In this document: piece by piece, positions 8,269 to 17,039 of the stretch
Layout: the number at the start of each line of letters is the position of its first letter
Numbering within the stretch: position 1 is the first letter of the stretch
Program-made: the position numbers and the translations under genes
Assembly: GCA_000940995.1 (NCBI GenBank)
Contig: CP005973.1
Coordinates: forward strand, 1,798,001-1,862,000
Length of the DNA: 64,000 nt
Source of the DNA: Photobacterium gaetbulicola Gung47
GTDB taxonomy: Bacteria; Pseudomonadota; Gammaproteobacteria; Enterobacterales; Vibrionaceae
Direction of reading: 5' to 3'
Notes under the pieces: generated by a model
The model's database searches: none
Told to the model about the DNA's origin: nothing
Seen by the model: only the letters and a program-made list of their open reading frames with translations

Positions 8269-8670
8269 ATGGTTCTCTCCCTGCTATGCATTGTTTTTGG
8301 TCTGCTGACCCTATTGGCGCTCAAAGAAAGTGGGCAGTACCGCCAACTGTATGCCGCCTGCGCTATTATCACCTTTCTCGTTACCGGCTTTTTTCTGTTC
8401 GAACACCTGCAAGATGAAAAGCGCCTCAGGGCCCTTCCCCCTTCTCCGCCCCAGTTTGCGTTTCAAGCCAATCAAGCCGATGAGTCCCTCACCCCCGACG
8501 GGGATAATTTTAGTTATGAAGATCTCGAAGCGATCGCTGTCGAGCTTGCCCGCCAGTTGAAGGAATCCGAAGGCCACATCCAGCATCTTCATCAGCGACT
8601 TGAAGCCAAGCGGCAATTTATCTTGGAAAACTGGGAAGATAAAGCGACTCCCGATTTTTTGCACCATTAG
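8269..8670 (+). CDS. small membrane protein with two TM segments and a cytoplasmic helical tail
   Basis: About 133 aa from the ATG at 8269, which has GAGG 9 nt upstream. An in-frame TTG at 8254 would add five residues but overlaps that ribosome site. Residues 2-18 and about 27-45 are hydrophobic segments. The rest is soluble with a Pro-rich linker and a charged helical stretch (EDLEAIAVELARQLKESEGH, then LHQRLEAKRQFILENWE) that could form a coiled coil. I recognise no family. It stands alone after malXY. Coding character is good (GC and codon use like its neighbours, unlike the AT-rich DNA that follows). Confidence 0.65.
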   Translation: MVLSLLCIVFGLLTLLALKESGQYRQLYAACAIITFLVTGFFLFEHLQDEKRLRALPPSPPQFAFQANQADESLTPDGDNFSYEDLEAIAVELARQLKESEGHIQHLHQRLEAKRQFILENWEDKATPDFLHH

Positions 8671-8961
8671 GAGATTGAGACATAAGGCCTATATATTCCA
8701 CATTGAACATATTACGTCCCCCTTTACCTATGATTAAATGTAGCGAAAACCCAAAAAGAAATTTTGATACACAAAAAAGGAGATATTAATAAAATATCAA
8801 ACATTCCCTTAGCTTTGAAATGATTTAACACTTATAGCGCAATATTTATCAAGCTTAAAAATTGTCTGACAAAAACACAAACAAACCTCACCAGCCTTTA
8901 TTCAACGTCACTCCAAGAACATCAAAATAAATTTAACCAACAAGGCCACATAGCATAATAA

Positions 8962-9231
8962 ATTTATATTTCCCTTAACGGCATCTTAACAGTCATATTT
9001 CTAACAATTTTATTTTGTTATTTAATCAGAAAATTAAATGATTCATTTTTATTTTTAATTACTAATTGCTCGTTAACCTCTGGTGCAGGTTTCTCGGGTG
9101 ATTATCGTCTTGACTTTAGCAGAGAAGAATATTGTCTCTATAATAACTGTCTCACTGCCAGCGATAGAGATACCCACATCTACTATGGTTTTGGTTCCAG
9201 ACATTCAGTAAGTAAATGTGCCGTTTGTTAA
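8962..9231 (+). pseudogene. start-less reading frame, possible remnant of a secreted Cys-rich protein
   Basis: An open frame without any ATG/GTG/TTG at a sensible place runs to TAA at 9229-9231. Its last about 55 codons look protein-like (TSGAGFSGDYRLDFSREE, then Cys at YCLYNNC and KCAVC) while the part before is AT-rich and hydrophobic. An ATG at 9038 is in the wrong frame and stops after six codons. It may be a gene that lost its start by a frameshift, or non-coding DNA. No family recognised. Confidence 0.25.
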
Positions 9232-9299
9232 AAGCACGCATCACTTCAACATAGGAGAAGCATATATTGATTTAGACCAACTCCGGTTAAACTTTGGTA

Positions 9300-9414
9300 T
9301 AACCTTTTGACTCATAACGTTGTTATGAGCATACGACACTCTTGAATTTGTATAACTTAGTATTCCTAGCAGTGCCATTTGGCAGCCCCCGCTATTACAT
9401 GCGGGGGACTTTTT
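9300..9414 (+). ncRNA. candidate small RNA: dyad hairpin followed by strong terminator
   Basis: A perfect 8-bp hairpin CTCATAAC-GTT-GTTATGAG (9311-9329) is followed 56 nt later by a GC-rich hairpin CCCCCGC / GCGGGGG (9386-9407) and then ACTTTTT. There is no convincing coding sequence between, and no nearby upstream gene on the plus strand that obviously needs this terminator other than the start-less frame ending at 9231. A TATAAC box near 9299 could be a -10 element. The transcript ends are guesses. Confidence 0.35.
9386..9414 (+). terminator. rho-independent terminator in the AT-rich interval
   Basis: 7-bp all-GC stem (CCCCCGC / GCGGGGG), 8-nt loop, then CTTTTT on the plus strand. The structure is unambiguous; which transcript it ends is not. 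Confidence 0.75.
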
Positions 9415-9535
9415 AGCAACAAATTTATTCATATAACTTTAGGCTCATTAGTCGCTCTTATTGACGAAAGGTTTGCATCGCTTCTTATACCCAAAGAATA
9501 GATATGCATGAGATAAACAATAAATAGAGAAACCG

Positions 9536-9760
9536 ATGTCTCGGACAATTTTTATATTGCAGCCAAGTCGTTTTTTAAAATTACAATTGGTTATAACCAA
9601 TATAACTATACTTATTAGCTTTCTTATATTAGCGATTGGAATTGGAACACCGATAGGAACTTTGGGTGGTTTTATATTCGCTATTGCTAGCATCTATAGA
9701 GTTATTATTGGCGTTTATAAATTCTATAAATATGAAAAAAGGAATTGTCGCTATAACTAG
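9536..9760 (+). CDS. possible small membrane protein (74 aa)
   Basis: MSRTIFILQPSRF followed by two hydrophobic segments (about 18-37 and 42-60) and a basic tail KFYKYEKRNCRYN. A weak AGAGA precedes the ATG. The pattern positive-TM-loop-TM-positive is coherent, but AT-rich DNA easily makes hydrophobic frames by chance. No family recognised. Confidence 0.3.
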   Translation: MSRTIFILQPSRFLKLQLVITNITILISFLILAIGIGTPIGTLGGFIFAIASIYRVIIGVYKFYKYEKRNCRYN

Positions 9761-9920
9761 CCTTTTACCAAAAAAGGCAACACAGCAGAGTTTAAATATA
9801 CCAGTGGAATACCTCTGATTGAAGGTAGAGGTCACTTATTGCCATTAGGGATATGCCACCTGATCTCATCACTCCTGGTGTTCCCGACTAGTTAATATTA
9901 CAACCAAAGAGACGAGTAAA

Positions 9921-11921
9921 ATGAAAAGAACCCTATTATCGATAGCCGTTGCTGCCACCTCGTGCGTGGCAGTGGCTGATTATGACTCATTAGATTACAC
10001 CGGAAAGCCAGCAACCAAGCATACCATCGTGGCCAACAATGCGTTGGACAAAACCCTCCCATGGCACGACACTGCAGCCTTTGAGCGCTCCGAGCGCGGT
10101 TTAATTGCCGCTTTTGGCGATCATAGTGCCGCTGAACTGCGAAATTCACGCGGTTACCTGGAAGTCGACGACGTTCGCCGCGATCGGCCTGACACGGTAA
10201 ACCCGTCGCTCTGGCGCCAGGGAGCGATGAACTATGCCTCGGGCGGCCTGTATGAGGTAACTGACGGTGTATACCAAATCCGTGGTGCCGATCTTTCCAA
10301 CATGACCATATACCGCTCTGATAACGGTTATATTATCCATGACCCGCTAATCACAAGGGAAGCCGCTACGGCGGCTTGGGATTTTGCTAAAAAACACCTA
10401 CCGCCAATCAATGGTAATCACACAATTACCGGCGTGATCTACTCCCATACTCACCCGGATCACTACGGTGGTGTTCGTGGCTTGTTTGAGGATGGTCAGT
10501 TGCCCGAAGGCGTCGAAATCTATGCCCCTAAAGACTTCATGGAAGAGCTGCTCAGCGAAGGGCTGCTGGCTGGCAACGCCATGGGCCGTCGCGCTCAGTA
10601 CCAATACGGTAATACCTTGCCCGACTCTGCTTACGGCGTAGTCGACAATGCCCTCGGCATGGGTACCACCAAAGGGGAAATCACCCTGATCCCGCCGACG
10701 GTGATCATTGAGGATCGTGAAGAAACCGTCGTAATTGATGGGTTGGAGATGCTATTCATCAATATGCCAGGCGCCGAAGCGCCAACCGAGATGATCAATT
10801 ATGTGCCAGCCTATAACGCGTTAAACACCGCCGAACTCACCTATGACGGCCAGCACAACATTTATACCTTCCGAGGCGCACAAACACGTGACTCACTGGC
10901 CTGGACCAAATACCTGTCCGAAATAAAGCACCGATTTGCCGATAATATCGACAATATTCATGCCGCACACTCGGCCCCGGTCTGGAACAACCCGGAGACA
11001 GAGGTCAATGAGATCGCAGATTACCTAACGATGCAGCGTGACAATTATGGCTTTATCCATAACCAGACGCTTCGCCTTGCTAACCAAGGAGTGAAGATCA
11101 ATGACATCGGCCGCGCGGTTGAAGCCATTGTCCCGGAGTCACAGCAGCAAAACTGGGCAAGTCGCGGCTACCATGGCTCCTACTCCCACAACGCCCGAGG
11201 GGTCATCAACCTGTATTTGGGCTACCACGACATGAACCCGACCAACATTAACCCTTTGACCAATGTCGATCGCTCGTGTCTGTACGTACAAACAGCGGGA
11301 GCTGACACAATGTACAAGCAAGCTCAGCATCACTTCAATCAGGGGGCCTACCAAGAAGCCTCGACCTTATTGAATGACATCGTAAATTGTGAACCTACCA
11401 ATATCGAAGCACGGGAGTTACTGGCGGATAGCTGGGAACAGCAAGGGTATCAGTCCGAGACCATGGCATGGCGAAACTCCTACTTGCAAGGCGCTTCGGA
11501 GCTGCGTACCAATCATATTCCAGAAGCATTGAAGGCGGTTTCGCCTGATATTATGTCACAAATGACGACGGCAGGATTCCTGGACTTCATGGCCGTTTCT
11601 ATCGATGCCAGCAAAGTACCGGCCGATATGGCGTTCAACTTTAATATTGTTCACCCTGAAGTAAGCGAGGTCTACTACGTTGAGTTTAGCAATGCCAACC
11701 TCGCACCGCTTAAAGTCGAAACTGCTGTGAGTGAGGCTGACCTAACGCTTTCCATTGCGCGTAACGACTTGATTGCGGTTATCACGGGACAGGCATCGCT
11801 CGAACAGCTCATCGATAGCCAAAAAGCCAAAGTAGACGGTGATACCTCAATCCTCAGTCAGTTAAAAAGTGTATCGGTAGAATTTAAACAAGATTTTGAA
11901 ATCGTTCCAATCATGAACTAA
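9921..11921 (+). CDS. secreted linear alkylsulfatase family metallo-beta-lactamase-fold hydrolase
   Basis: 666 aa. An N-terminal Sec signal (about 1-19, AVA cleavage) precedes a metallo-beta-lactamase domain with the zinc motif SHTHPDHYGG at 175-184. A helical dimerisation region follows at about 400-530, and a C-terminal SCP2-like domain at about 540-660. This order and length fit the SdsA1/YjcS alkylsulfatases, which hydrolyse primary alkyl sulfates such as SDS to alcohols in the periplasm. A weak ribosome site (GAGACGAG) precedes the ATG. It starts an apparent group with the two small genes downstream, separated from them by a hairpin at 11930-11963. Confidence 0.9.
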   Translation: MKRTLLSIAVAATSCVAVADYDSLDYTGKPATKHTIVANNALDKTLPWHDTAAFERSERGLIAAFGDHSAAELRNSRGYLEVDDVRRDRPDTVNPSLWRQGAMNYASGGLYEVTDGVYQIRGADLSNMTIYRSDNGYIIHDPLITREAATAAWDFAKKHLPPINGNHTITGVIYSHTHPDHYGGVRGLFEDGQLPEGVEIYAPKDFMEELLSEGLLAGNAMGRRAQYQYGNTLPDSAYGVVDNALGMGTTKGEITLIPPTVIIEDREETVVIDGLEMLFINMPGAEAPTEMINYVPAYNALNTAELTYDGQHNIYTFRGAQTRDSLAWTKYLSEIKHRFADNIDNIHAAHSAPVWNNPETEVNEIADYLTMQRDNYGFIHNQTLRLANQGVKINDIGRAVEAIVPESQQQNWASRGYHGSYSHNARGVINLYLGYHDMNPTNINPLTNVDRSCLYVQTAGADTMYKQAQHHFNQGAYQEASTLLNDIVNCEPTNIEARELLADSWEQQGYQSETMAWRNSYLQGASELRTNHIPEALKAVSPDIMSQMTTAGFLDFMAVSIDASKVPADMAFNFNIVHPEVSEVYYVEFSNANLAPLKVETAVSEADLTLSIARNDLIAVITGQASLEQLIDSQKAKVDGDTSILSQLKSVSVEFKQDFEIVPIMN

Positions 11922-11929
11922 TCGCTTCG

Positions 11930-11963
11930 GGGGAGTGCGCCTACAAACTGTTGCGGACTCCCC
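11930..11963 (+). terminator. hairpin after the alkylsulfatase gene
   Basis: GGGGAGT (11930-11936) pairs with ACTCCCC (11957-11963), with an inner GCG pairing. The following ATCTTTC is only weakly T-rich, so it may be a partial terminator or processing hairpin just ahead of the next ribosome site. Confidence 0.45.
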
Positions 11964-11986
11964 ATCTTTCAAGGTGGTAATATTTT

Positions 11987-12187
11987 ATGGTGAAGTTTAT
12001 AAACCGTAATACACTCGAATTTATCCGCGAAACAAACATTCTAAGCAAACGACATGAACACGCGTTAATCAATATTTATATGATTCGTGCCAAATGTCAC
12101 CTATGCGAGAAAATTCACTCTATTCCCAGTTGCGACTTTTATTATGCCTGTTGCGATAATGGCTGTAAAAACGGTAAACCAAAATGA
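11987..12187 (+). CDS. small Cys-rich protein of unknown function (66 aa)
   Basis: The ATG at 11987 has a strong AAGGTGG ribosome site. The C-terminal half contains CHLC, then C-x5-CC-x3-C (CDFYYACCDNGC), suggesting a zinc-binding knuckle or disulfide-rich fold; there is no signal peptide. Its stop codon overlaps the start of the next gene (ATGA at 12184-12187), so the two are almost certainly translationally coupled. I do not recognise a family. Codon use is AT-richer than the alkylsulfatase upstream. Confidence 0.65.
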   Translation: MVKFINRNTLEFIRETNILSKRHEHALINIYMIRAKCHLCEKIHSIPSCDFYYACCDNGCKNGKPK

Positions 12188-12954
12188 CATTGAATAGCAA
12201 AAAGTTATTTATCCTTACAATGACTTCTCTGTTTTCTTTTTCTTCAATTGCTTCACAAAGCTCAGAAGCATTACAAGACATGTCCGATCCCATGGCTGTA
12301 TTTTCTCAATTCGGTGCGGGATATGGTGACAAAGGCATAAATCTAATGTTTGGCCATGCCTATGATACTGGCATCGCCAACAAAAAAGCGATGCACATCT
12401 TTGAAGCAAAGGGGATTGGTGGCGAAGCACTAGGGTGGCGTGATGATAATAACAACTCAGTCAGCGAGTTGCGCTATCGTCACTTTGAAGCCAGCACGGT
12501 TACCGGTACGGGGACCAATATCGACTTGCATTACAACCTTGACTCGGGCGTTGGAACCGGTACCTATGGCATCATTCAGGCCTTGCCAAAAGCCGGGCGT
12601 TTTCAGGCCTACCCAATGCTGGCTGTCGGGGCTACCATCATAGATTTGAACAAAACCGATCACCGCCTCGACACAGAAAATGGGACCATCGGCGGCCATC
12701 ATTTACTGGGGTTTTACGGCCTTGCCGGAATGTATAGTCGCTACAGTGTGACAGACAACATTTGGCTTAACTATAACCCTATGTCGTTATTTGGAGCCAC
12801 TGGAGAACTGTCTGGCGAGTCGCTGCTTCTGCATGAAGCCGCGATCTCATACCAATTAACAACCCGCGCGAATATTAGGTATTTTGCCAATTGGTCTGAT
12901 GATATTCGCTATGCCAATGGTGACCATAGATTAATGTTCACTTATCAGGTGTAA
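12184..12954 (+). CDS. secreted, probably outer-membrane beta-barrel protein (256 aa)
   Basis: A signal peptide is clear (MTLNSKKLFILTMTSLFSFS, cleavage after SIAS). The mature part has alternating Gly/aromatic strands (INLMFGHAYDTG, GFYGLAGMYSRYS, IRYFANWSDD) and ends with a strand finishing FTYQV, as outer-membrane barrels do, although the last residue is Val rather than Phe. It starts inside the stop of the Cys-rich gene (ATGA overlap). No named family is recognised. A GC-rich terminator lies at 13118. Confidence 0.7.
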   Translation: MTLNSKKLFILTMTSLFSFSSIASQSSEALQDMSDPMAVFSQFGAGYGDKGINLMFGHAYDTGIANKKAMHIFEAKGIGGEALGWRDDNNNSVSELRYRHFEASTVTGTGTNIDLHYNLDSGVGTGTYGIIQALPKAGRFQAYPMLAVGATIIDLNKTDHRLDTENGTIGGHHLLGFYGLAGMYSRYSVTDNIWLNYNPMSLFGATGELSGESLLLHEAAISYQLTTRANIRYFANWSDDIRYANGDHRLMFTYQV

Positions 12955-12979
12955 GATTTATGTTTGCTATTACTTAGTC

Positions 12980-13111
12980 ATGACATCCATCCCTTTTTAT
13001 CTGTTTGGTAAAGTTGTTGAGGCCATTAAAGAAAATACCAATATGAAGATTGATATTTATAATAAAAGTAAAGACGACACGCCATTGGTAATTAAAAATT
13101 ATATTCTTTAG
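12980..13111 (+). CDS. possible 43-aa peptide between the barrel protein and its terminator
   Basis: The frame starts MTSIPFYLFGKVVEAIKENT and ends VIKNYIL, with protein-like composition (alternating Lys/Asp/Ile) and a stop 7 nt before the terminator stem. There is no convincing ribosome site. It could be a third small gene of this unit, or the 3' remnant of a degraded one. Confidence 0.3.
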   Translation: MTSIPFYLFGKVVEAIKENTNMKIDIYNKSKDDTPLVIKNYIL

Positions 13112-13117
13112 TTCAGG

Positions 13118-13140
13118 CCCAGCATCGTGCTGGGTCTTAT
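13118..13140 (+). terminator. rho-independent terminator
   Basis: CCCAGCA-TCG-TGCTGGG (13118-13134), a 7-bp stem with 3-nt loop, followed by TCTTATATT on the plus strand. It ends the 11987-12954 unit. Confidence 0.7.
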
Positions 13141-13212
13141 ATTGGCAAAACAACCTGCTCCCCGAACCTTGCGATAGCCATCACACTCGCCTCCCCCCCA
13201 TCAGCGTAAGAT

Positions 13213-14427
13213 ATGCAACTCAAATCCCTAGCTGTACAAAAAATTATGATAGCTCCGATCGAATCGTTTGACCCGGTAGCCTTTCGCCGCTGCCTCCATC
13301 AATATCCCGAACTGTCACACTGCGAGCACCGCACTGCAGAAATGATCAACCAGCAACTACGCCAGTTTGGCCTGACACCGAGAACCGGGCTTGGCGGCCA
13401 TGGCACAGTGGTCGAGTTCGACAGTGGCAAACCAGGCAAAACCAGCCTATTCCGCGCCGATTTCGATGCCCTTCCCATTCAAGAGCAAGCAGATCGCCCT
13501 TATGCGTCGCGCCAAGCCGGGGTCATGCATGCCTGCGGCCATGATGGCCATACGGCTTCCCTGATGGCCGTCGCCAAACACCTTAGCGAACATCCGCCGC
13601 AGTCAGGACGGGTACTCTTGCTGTTTCAACCCGCCGAAGAAACGGGAGCGGGCGCAGCCGCAATGCTGCAAGATCCCTGGCTCGCCGAGCAACACATCGA
13701 TAGTGTTTTTGCCTACCATAACCTGCCCGGTTACCCGCTTAACACTGTGCTCATCAAGCCCAATAGCTTTGCCTGTGCCTCAACCGGCGTCACCATTGAG
13801 CTGTTTGGCAAAACCTCCCATGCCGCCAAGCCTGAGGATGGCTTGCCACCAACGGCAGCGATGATTAATACGATTGAACTCATCCAGCGTTTACCCCTAC
13901 AGTTTCCTGAGGTTTTTGCACTGACTACCGTGGTCCATGCCTCACTGGGCGAAACGACTAATGGCGAAGCAGCATTTGGCACCGCACCGGGTTATGCCAA
14001 AGTGCTGGCCACCTTACGCAGTGATGACAGCCAAACCCTGGTGGCGATGAAGTCACTTATCGAACAGCAGATCAGCGCACTGTGCGCAACAGAACAGTTG
14101 CGAAGTGAAATCTCATGGCAGGAATGGTTCAACGCCGCCGTCAACTCCCAACAGCACTGTCAGCAGGTTATCGAACAAGCCCGATCACTTGACCTGCCTG
14201 TCGAACGGCTCAAAGAGCCGATGCGATGGTCCGAGGATATGGCCGAATTCCTTGCCCAATGGCCCGGCGCCCTGTTCTGTCTTGGTAGCGGTGAACATCA
14301 CCCTCAACTGCATAACCCCGACTATGATTTTCCAGACACGCTCATCGACACCGCCTGCAACCTATTCCGTGCATTGATCAATGATATTCATTGCGGCACA
14401 CATCAGGCCGAACACGAGGGACAATAG
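13213..14427 (+). CDS. M20 family metallo-amidohydrolase (hippurate hydrolase / aminoacylase type)
   Basis: 404 aa. The family hallmarks are all present: FRADFDALPIQE at about 90, the metal-binding HACGHDGHTA at about 106-115, FQPAEETGAG at about 139 (the Glu pair), and the lid-domain GKTSHAAKPEDG. These enzymes deacylate N-acyl amino acids or related amides in the cytosol. Substrate is not predictable. The start at 13213 has only a weak GTAAG upstream; an alternative ATG 33 nt later would still keep the whole domain. It is monocistronic, 120 nt before the MATE gene. Confidence 0.88.
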   Translation: MQLKSLAVQKIMIAPIESFDPVAFRRCLHQYPELSHCEHRTAEMINQQLRQFGLTPRTGLGGHGTVVEFDSGKPGKTSLFRADFDALPIQEQADRPYASRQAGVMHACGHDGHTASLMAVAKHLSEHPPQSGRVLLLFQPAEETGAGAAAMLQDPWLAEQHIDSVFAYHNLPGYPLNTVLIKPNSFACASTGVTIELFGKTSHAAKPEDGLPPTAAMINTIELIQRLPLQFPEVFALTTVVHASLGETTNGEAAFGTAPGYAKVLATLRSDDSQTLVAMKSLIEQQISALCATEQLRSEISWQEWFNAAVNSQQHCQQVIEQARSLDLPVERLKEPMRWSEDMAEFLAQWPGALFCLGSGEHHPQLHNPDYDFPDTLIDTACNLFRALINDIHCGTHQAEHEGQ

Positions 14428-14547
14428 CAGGCAATCAGAATTGATTTGGGGTTTCAGCAGGAAGGCTCTGGAAGTTAGCGATAGGATTGAAATATAATAA
14501 TACAATTTATCACTCTCTGATACCTATCGCGCCAACAAGGAGCCCTC

Positions 14548-15894
14548 TTGCAACTCTCGCCATTTGTTAAGAAAAACCTCTCGACCGCGTGGCCACTGGC
14601 CATGAATGCCCTGCTGATGCAATCGATGCTGCTGATCGACACCCTGCTGATCTCTCCACTTGGCGAGGTCCCTATTGCGGCGTTAGGGATCGCCACCGCC
14701 GTAGTTGCTTTTCTGCTCGGATTCCAGAATGCATTGGCAAACGGCACCCAGTTGGTGATCAGCCGTGCGTACGGTTCTGGCCGGTCTGACGCTCTGAGCG
14801 ACTCAGTGTTAAGCGGGATAGCGATTAACTTGGGCGTTGCCGCTCTCTTCTCGCTGTTGCTGTTTATCTTTGGTGATCAGTTAGTCGGCTATATCACACA
14901 AGAGCCGGAGTTACACAGCCCCACTGTCGACTACCTGAAAGTCTCCACCTTAACCCTGTTGTTCAGCGCTTTGACTCAAATCATGATTGCCTGCTTCAAT
15001 GGGTTAGGCAAAACCAAGATCCCATTTAAAGGCTATCTAATTGAATTACCAGTCAATACTGCTGCTACTTATGTACTAATCCACCAGCTTGGCTTCGGGG
15101 TACTGGGCGCTGCAATCGGTAGCTTGATCGCTATCTTGGTCCGCACTGCTTTTCTAGTTTACTGCCTCCGCCTGGATAACGTTATCACCCTGCGTCTGCC
15201 AGACAAGCTGAACCATTTCTGTTCTCTGACCAAGCACCACTTTAACGAAATCTTTCCGATTGCAGCCAATATGGCCATGCTGGCAGTCGGAGCAACAATT
15301 TATCAACTGCTCTACTCACAACTCTCCCTCTATGCTTACGTGGCAATCACCTTAATCATGCCGTGGATTCGTATGGGTACCCAAATGACAACAGCGGCAG
15401 CCCACTCAACAGCAATCCTGATCAGCCAAGCCATCGGAGCAAACAAGCTCGATGACCTGCGGGAAAATGTCGATACCAGCATCAATATTGCGGTCATAAT
15501 GTCGATCATCACTTGCGGCTTGTTTTTTGTCCTCAGCTTGTGCCTTCCGGTCATCTACCCAGAAATGGAGCAACAGACCTTCCAGGCACTGGCGATCATC
15601 GCCCCGCTCTATATCAGCCTGCCTTTGGTCCGTGGCTACAACACGGTTCACGGCCACGCACTGCGGGCATTGGGAAAAACCAAAGCGGTCTTTGCCATTA
15701 ACTTTTCCGGTCAATGGCTGGTATCACTCCCTCTACTGGCGCTGCTGATTGTGTGGTTTGACGCGCCGCTTTTCTGGGCCTTTGCCATCATGCCACTTGA
15801 AGAATGCATCAAAGCCATCCCGTTCCGCCACTTAGCCCGCAAGACACTCAATGAATTTGACCATGACAAAGCGGCAGCGCTGAATTATCACTGA
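14548..15894 (+). CDS. MATE family multidrug/solute exporter
   Basis: 448 aa with about 12 hydrophobic segments in two homologous halves. The first contains PLAMNALLMQSMLLIDTLLI and the conserved QNALANGTQLVISRAYGSG, the typical MATE opening. The TTG start is chosen because AAGGAG lies 6 nt upstream and the sequence begins right at the first helix. MATE proteins use Na+ or H+ gradients to expel cationic drugs or metabolites from the inner membrane. Substrate unknown. It follows the amidohydrolase by 120 nt with no clear terminator between. Confidence 0.88.
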   Translation: MQLSPFVKKNLSTAWPLAMNALLMQSMLLIDTLLISPLGEVPIAALGIATAVVAFLLGFQNALANGTQLVISRAYGSGRSDALSDSVLSGIAINLGVAALFSLLLFIFGDQLVGYITQEPELHSPTVDYLKVSTLTLLFSALTQIMIACFNGLGKTKIPFKGYLIELPVNTAATYVLIHQLGFGVLGAAIGSLIAILVRTAFLVYCLRLDNVITLRLPDKLNHFCSLTKHHFNEIFPIAANMAMLAVGATIYQLLYSQLSLYAYVAITLIMPWIRMGTQMTTAAAHSTAILISQAIGANKLDDLRENVDTSINIAVIMSIITCGLFFVLSLCLPVIYPEMEQQTFQALAIIAPLYISLPLVRGYNTVHGHALRALGKTKAVFAINFSGQWLVSLPLLALLIVWFDAPLFWAFAIMPLEECIKAIPFRHLARKTLNEFDHDKAAALNYH

Positions 15895-16084
15895 TCGTTA
15901 CATCGTCAGTAATGCGGCTGAAACGCGCTCTTGGCATCACAGTTCAAACACCGATGGATCGGGCTTAGATCAAAAAACTGTGAACTAGAGGAGGTTTCAG
16001 CGCATTCTGCAATTGCTTTACGACGAGCAGGCGTATATCCTTAAGCCATATAGTCATACAATAGTATTTTAGTAGGAGTCTGAA

Positions 16085-16966
16085 ATGACTAAACCAGTAA
16101 TTGGTTTCATCGGTCTTGGCCTTATGGGCGGCAACATGGTTGAGAACCTTCAAAACCGTGGTTACGAAGTTAACGTAATGGATCTTAACAAAGATGCAGT
16201 TGCAGCAGTGCTAGCTCGTGGCAACGCTTCTGAAGCTGCTTCTGGTAAAGAACTGGCAGAGAAAAGTGACATCGTGATGCTTTGCCTGACAACGTCTGAA
16301 GTGGTTGAGAAAGTCGTTTACGGCGAAACCGGTATCCTAGCGGGGATGTCTGAAGGCAAAACACTAATCGACTTCGGTACGTCTATCCCAGCTTCTACTA
16401 AGAAGATCGGTGCTGATCTTGCTGCTATCGGTGCCGGTATGATCGATGCGCCTCTAGGCCGTACTCCAGCTCACGCTAAAGATGGTCTTCTGAACATCAT
16501 GGCCGCTGGTGACATCGAGACTTTCAACAAAGTTAAGCCCGTTCTTGACGAGCAAGGCGAAAACGTATTCCACCTAGGTGCACTAGGTTCAGGTCACGTG
16601 ACTAAGCTTGTGAACAACTTCATGGGTATGACGACTGTTGCGACTATGTCTCAGGCGTTCGCTGTAGCTAAGCTAGCAGGCGTTGACGGTCAGCAGCTAT
16701 TCGACATCATGTCAGCAGGTCCTTCTAACTCTCCGTTCATGCAGTTCTGTAAGTTCTACGCGGTAGACGGTGAAGAGAAACTAGGCTTCTCTGTTGCAAA
16801 CGCAAACAAAGACCTTGGTTACTTCCTTGCTCTATGTGAAGAGCTAGGTACTCAGTCTCTAATCGCTGAAGGTACTTCTACTAGCCTACAGGCTGCTGTT
16901 GATGCAGGTATGGGTAACAACGACGTACCAGTTATCTTCGACTACTTCACTAACCTTAAGAAGTAA
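16085..16966 (+). CDS. beta-hydroxyacid dehydrogenase (3-hydroxyisobutyrate dehydrogenase family)
   Basis: 293 aa. The Rossmann nucleotide motif is at the N-terminus (GFIGLGLMGGNM, 7-18), and the catalytic Lys is K174 in GSGHVTKLVNNFMG. The usual substrate loop DAPVSGG is replaced by DAPLGRTPAHA at 121-131, so the substrate is probably not the 3-hydroxyisobutyrate or tartronate semialdehyde of the best-known members. The gene has a good AGGAG ribosome site and codon use (CGT, GGT, GCT/GCA, AAC, GTT) typical of highly expressed genes, unlike both neighbours. It ends at a very strong terminator and appears monocistronic. Confidence 0.9.
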   Translation: MTKPVIGFIGLGLMGGNMVENLQNRGYEVNVMDLNKDAVAAVLARGNASEAASGKELAEKSDIVMLCLTTSEVVEKVVYGETGILAGMSEGKTLIDFGTSIPASTKKIGADLAAIGAGMIDAPLGRTPAHAKDGLLNIMAAGDIETFNKVKPVLDEQGENVFHLGALGSGHVTKLVNNFMGMTTVATMSQAFAVAKLAGVDGQQLFDIMSAGPSNSPFMQFCKFYAVDGEEKLGFSVANANKDLGYFLALCEELGTQSLIAEGTSTSLQAAVDAGMGNNDVPVIFDYFTNLKK

Positions 16967-16980
16967 CTCGAACCAATCTA

Positions 16981-17023
16981 ACAGCGGTGCTGCAGCTTTC
17001 GGGCTGCAGCACCGCTGTTGTTT
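16981..17023 (+). terminator. very strong terminator of the dehydrogenase gene
   Basis: A perfect 16-bp stem (16981-16996 with 17003-17018), loop TTTCGG, followed by TGTTTC. One of the longest hairpins in the window. Confidence 0.85.
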
Positions 17024-17039
17024 CTGGGCACAAAGAGAT

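Larger units (their letters stand above)
8671..9920. other. AT-rich gene-poor interval
   Basis: About 1.25 kb with far lower GC than either flank and no convincing full gene. It holds the start-less frame ending at 9231, an isolated hairpin plus terminator (9311-9414), and a possible small membrane ORF (9536-9760). The composition and broken frames suggest acquired, decaying DNA. No inverted terminal repeats, transposase or integrase remains are visible. Confidence 0.5.

Noticed and set aside
9448..9693. 81-codon minus-strand frame in the AT-rich interval
   Set aside because: It is the mirror of the low-complexity hydrophobic plus-strand frame and has no ribosome site; neither is strong.
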